Assembly: GCA_024404065.1 (NCBI GenBank)
Contig: JAKSQR010000076.1
Span: 1 to 7,217, forward strand
From: Clostridia bacterium
Lineage (GTDB): Bacteria > Bacillota > Clostridia > Oscillospirales > Acutalibacteraceae
Length of the DNA stretch: 7,217 bases
Direction: 5' to 3'
The translations under genes and the position numbers were made by a program. How positions within the stretch are numbered: the first letter of the stretch is position 1; the number at the start of each line of letters is the position of its first letter. This document shows, in pieces, positions 6,493 through 7,217 of this stretch. The notes under the pieces were generated by a model. It did no database searches and was not told the DNA's origin. It was given only the letters and a program-made list of their open reading frames with translations.

Positions 6493-6756
6493 TTACTCAG
6501 CAAAGCCTGTTTCAACAAGCTTAACGAGCTCTGTTACTGCATCCTCTTCGTCTGTACCTGAAGCGATGATGCGGATTGTAGTGTCGCCCATGATACCAAG
6601 TGAAAGAACACCAAGAAGGCTCTTTGCGTTAACCTTTCTCTCTTCCTTCTCAACCCAGATGGATGACTTAAATTCGTTTGCCTTCTGAATGAAATAGGTT
6701 GCAGGACGTGCATGAAGACCTACCTGATTCTGAACGGTTACATCTTTAACGAACAT
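6493..6756 (-). CDS. ptsH: HPr phosphocarrier protein
   Basis: Small cytoplasmic phosphocarrier of 87 residues, the usual HPr length. GLHARPA (13-19) carries the phosphorylation site His15 with Arg17. NAKSLLGVLSLG (43-54) carries Ser46, the site of HPr kinase/phosphorylase in Gram-positives, so it fits HPr rather than Crh, which has no His15. In Firmicutes, P-His-HPr passes phosphate from Enzyme I to PTS permeases, and P-Ser-HPr is the co-repressor of CcpA. AGGAGG lies 8 bases before the ATG. The gene has its own promoter and a strong terminator, so it stands alone: ptsI, the usual downstream partner, is not present here. Whether a complete PTS exists in this organism cannot be judged from the window; the protein could act mainly in regulation. 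Confidence 0.97.
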   Translation of the reverse strand: MFVKDVTVQNQVGLHARPATYFIQKANEFKSSIWVEKEERKVNAKSLLGVLSLGIMGDTTIRIIASGTDEEDAVTELVKLVETGFAE

Positions 6757-6786
6757 TTATATTGCCTCCTAAATAAGCATAAACAT

Positions 6787-6801
6787 AATTTTCTGAATTT
6801 T
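6787..6801. promoter_or_regulatory. CodY-box-like site in the ptsH leader
   Basis: AATTTTCTGAATTTT matches 13 of 15 positions of the CodY consensus AATTTTCWGAAAATT. It lies just after the predicted ptsH transcription start (about 6805) and before the ribosome binding site, a position that suits repression. The surroundings are AT-rich, which raises the chance of a coincidental match, and it is not known whether this organism has CodY. Confidence 0.3.
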
Positions 6802-6811
6802 GGATGAACCT

Positions 6812-6839
6812 ATTATATCATTAAATTTAGGTTAGTCAA
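6812..6839 (-). promoter_or_regulatory. Sigma-A type promoter of ptsH
   Basis: The minus strand has TTGACT (6834-6839), a 16-base spacer and a perfect TATAAT (6812-6817). This is the closest match to consensus in the window, consistent with an abundant protein such as HPr. The leader is about 48 bases. Confidence 0.8.
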
Positions 6840-6844
6840 CAAGG

Positions 6845-6858
6845 CGAAATCAATTTCG
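6845..6858. repeat. Perfect short palindrome upstream of the ptsH promoter
   Basis: CGAAAT and ATTTCG are perfect inverted repeats separated by CA, ending 5 bases upstream of the ptsH -35 box. The placement would suit an activator or a co-regulator, but no known consensus is matched and a 6+6 palindrome can arise by chance. Confidence 0.35.
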
Positions 6859-7055
6859 TTTTACAATCCAAAATGTTAAGATTTTATTAATTCATCTTTG
6901 GTTAAAATGACAACTACAAGCCTGTTTCTTTGGGCAAAAACAATGGTTTTATTGTAGTTTTGTGTTAAGCTTATTCACATTATTGTGCAAAATTATCATA
7001 AACTTTTCATCTTTGAAATTGATTTATGCACCCTGCACAAGAGGGATTTCAGGCA
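6859..7055. other. AT-rich stretch without a gene between the right-edge gene and the ptsH promoter region
   Basis: No convincing reading frame is seen on either strand. It holds an 8-base inverted repeat (AACTACAA 6912-6919 with TTGTAGTT 6952-6959, 32 bases apart) enclosing two small hairpins, a 10-base direct repeat TTCATCTTTG (6891-6900 and 7006-7015), and a weak GC-rich stem CCCT/AGGG (7031-7045). None has a T-run good enough to be an obvious terminator for the gene at 7056-7217. It may hold a 3' untranslated region or a small RNA, but nothing proves either. Confidence 0.4.
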
Positions 7056-7217
7056 CTATCTCAGGGCTATGTAGGTGTAGATTATGCCCGACTCATTAAG
7101 GGCGGGATATGCCCCCATAAAGGTAAATGATGTGCCGTTTTTTATCCTGAAGCCCTTTACATTAAGCTCCAATCCAAGGGAGCCTGCGCCCTGTATTCCC
7201 ATACCGCTGTACAGCTT
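7056..7217 (-). CDS. C-terminal end of an unrecognised protein (5' part outside window)
   Basis: The frame is open from the right edge to a TAG at 7056-7058, giving 53 residues that begin KLYSGMGIQG and end IIYTYIALR. Its base composition is coding-like (GC-rich compared with the spacer beyond the stop), and the composition changes sharply at the stop, which supports a real gene end. The residues are rich in Gly and alternate hydrophobic and polar (GLELNVKGFRIKNG), suggesting beta strands, and the protein ends in an aromatic-aliphatic strand. No family is recognised, and a surface, phage-structural or extracellular protein are all possible. No clear terminator follows. Confidence 0.55.
   Translation of the reverse strand, partial: KLYSGMGIQGAGSLGLELNVKGFRIKNGTSFTFMGAYPALNESGIIYTYIALR

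Noticed and set aside
6297..6524. 75-residue plus-strand open frame
   Set aside because: It runs through the uxaC promoter, the ptsH terminator and the end of ptsH; its composition reflects AT-rich spacer DNA.
1..7217. CRISPR arrays, insertion sequences, tRNA or rRNA genes
   Set aside because: No regularly spaced repeats, transposase motifs or RNA gene signatures are visible.

Overview
The window looks like a chromosomal segment of a low-to-moderate-GC Firmicute, most likely a gut clostridium of the Ruminococcaceae/Oscillospirales kind. The evidence is AGGAGG-type ribosome binding sites, very AT-rich spacers with near-consensus sigma-A promoters, an HPr with both His15 and a Gram-positive HPr-kinase site (Ser46), and a secreted protein with tandem beta-repeat modules. 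This taxonomic call is inferred from style, not from a marker gene. Every gene I can support lies on the minus strand, so the order of transcription runs from right to left.

Layout from right to left: (a) 7217-7056, the last 53 codons of an unrecognised gene that enters from the right edge. (b) 7055-6757, about 300 bases without a gene, holding the ptsH promoter and several short inverted repeats. (c) 6756-6493, ptsH (HPr), a single-gene unit with its own promoter and a strong intrinsic terminator. (d) 6275-2159, an apparent three-gene operon uxaC - glpK - malic enzyme, with one promoter upstream of uxaC, a 35-base uxaC/glpK spacer, a TAATG stop/start overlap between glpK and the malic enzyme gene, and an intrinsic terminator just after the last stop. 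(e) 2094-1, a separately promoted gene for a large exported multi-domain protein; 662 residues are visible and its C-terminus lies outside the window.

The operon joins hexuronate isomerisation, glycerol phosphorylation and oxidative decarboxylation of malate. These entry points to central metabolism all converge near triose phosphate and pyruvate. The usual partners (uxuA/uxuB/kdgK/eda for glucuronate; glpF, glpD or glpA for glycerol) are absent here, so the gene combination itself is unusual. HPr next door is a natural candidate for global carbon control, but the GlpK here lacks the histidine in the loop that HPr phosphorylates in Bacillus/Enterococcus GlpK.

I see no mobile element, CRISPR array, tRNA or rRNA gene. 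The least explained parts are the exported repeat protein, the palindrome over the uxaC -35 box, and the structured, gene-free stretch upstream of ptsH.
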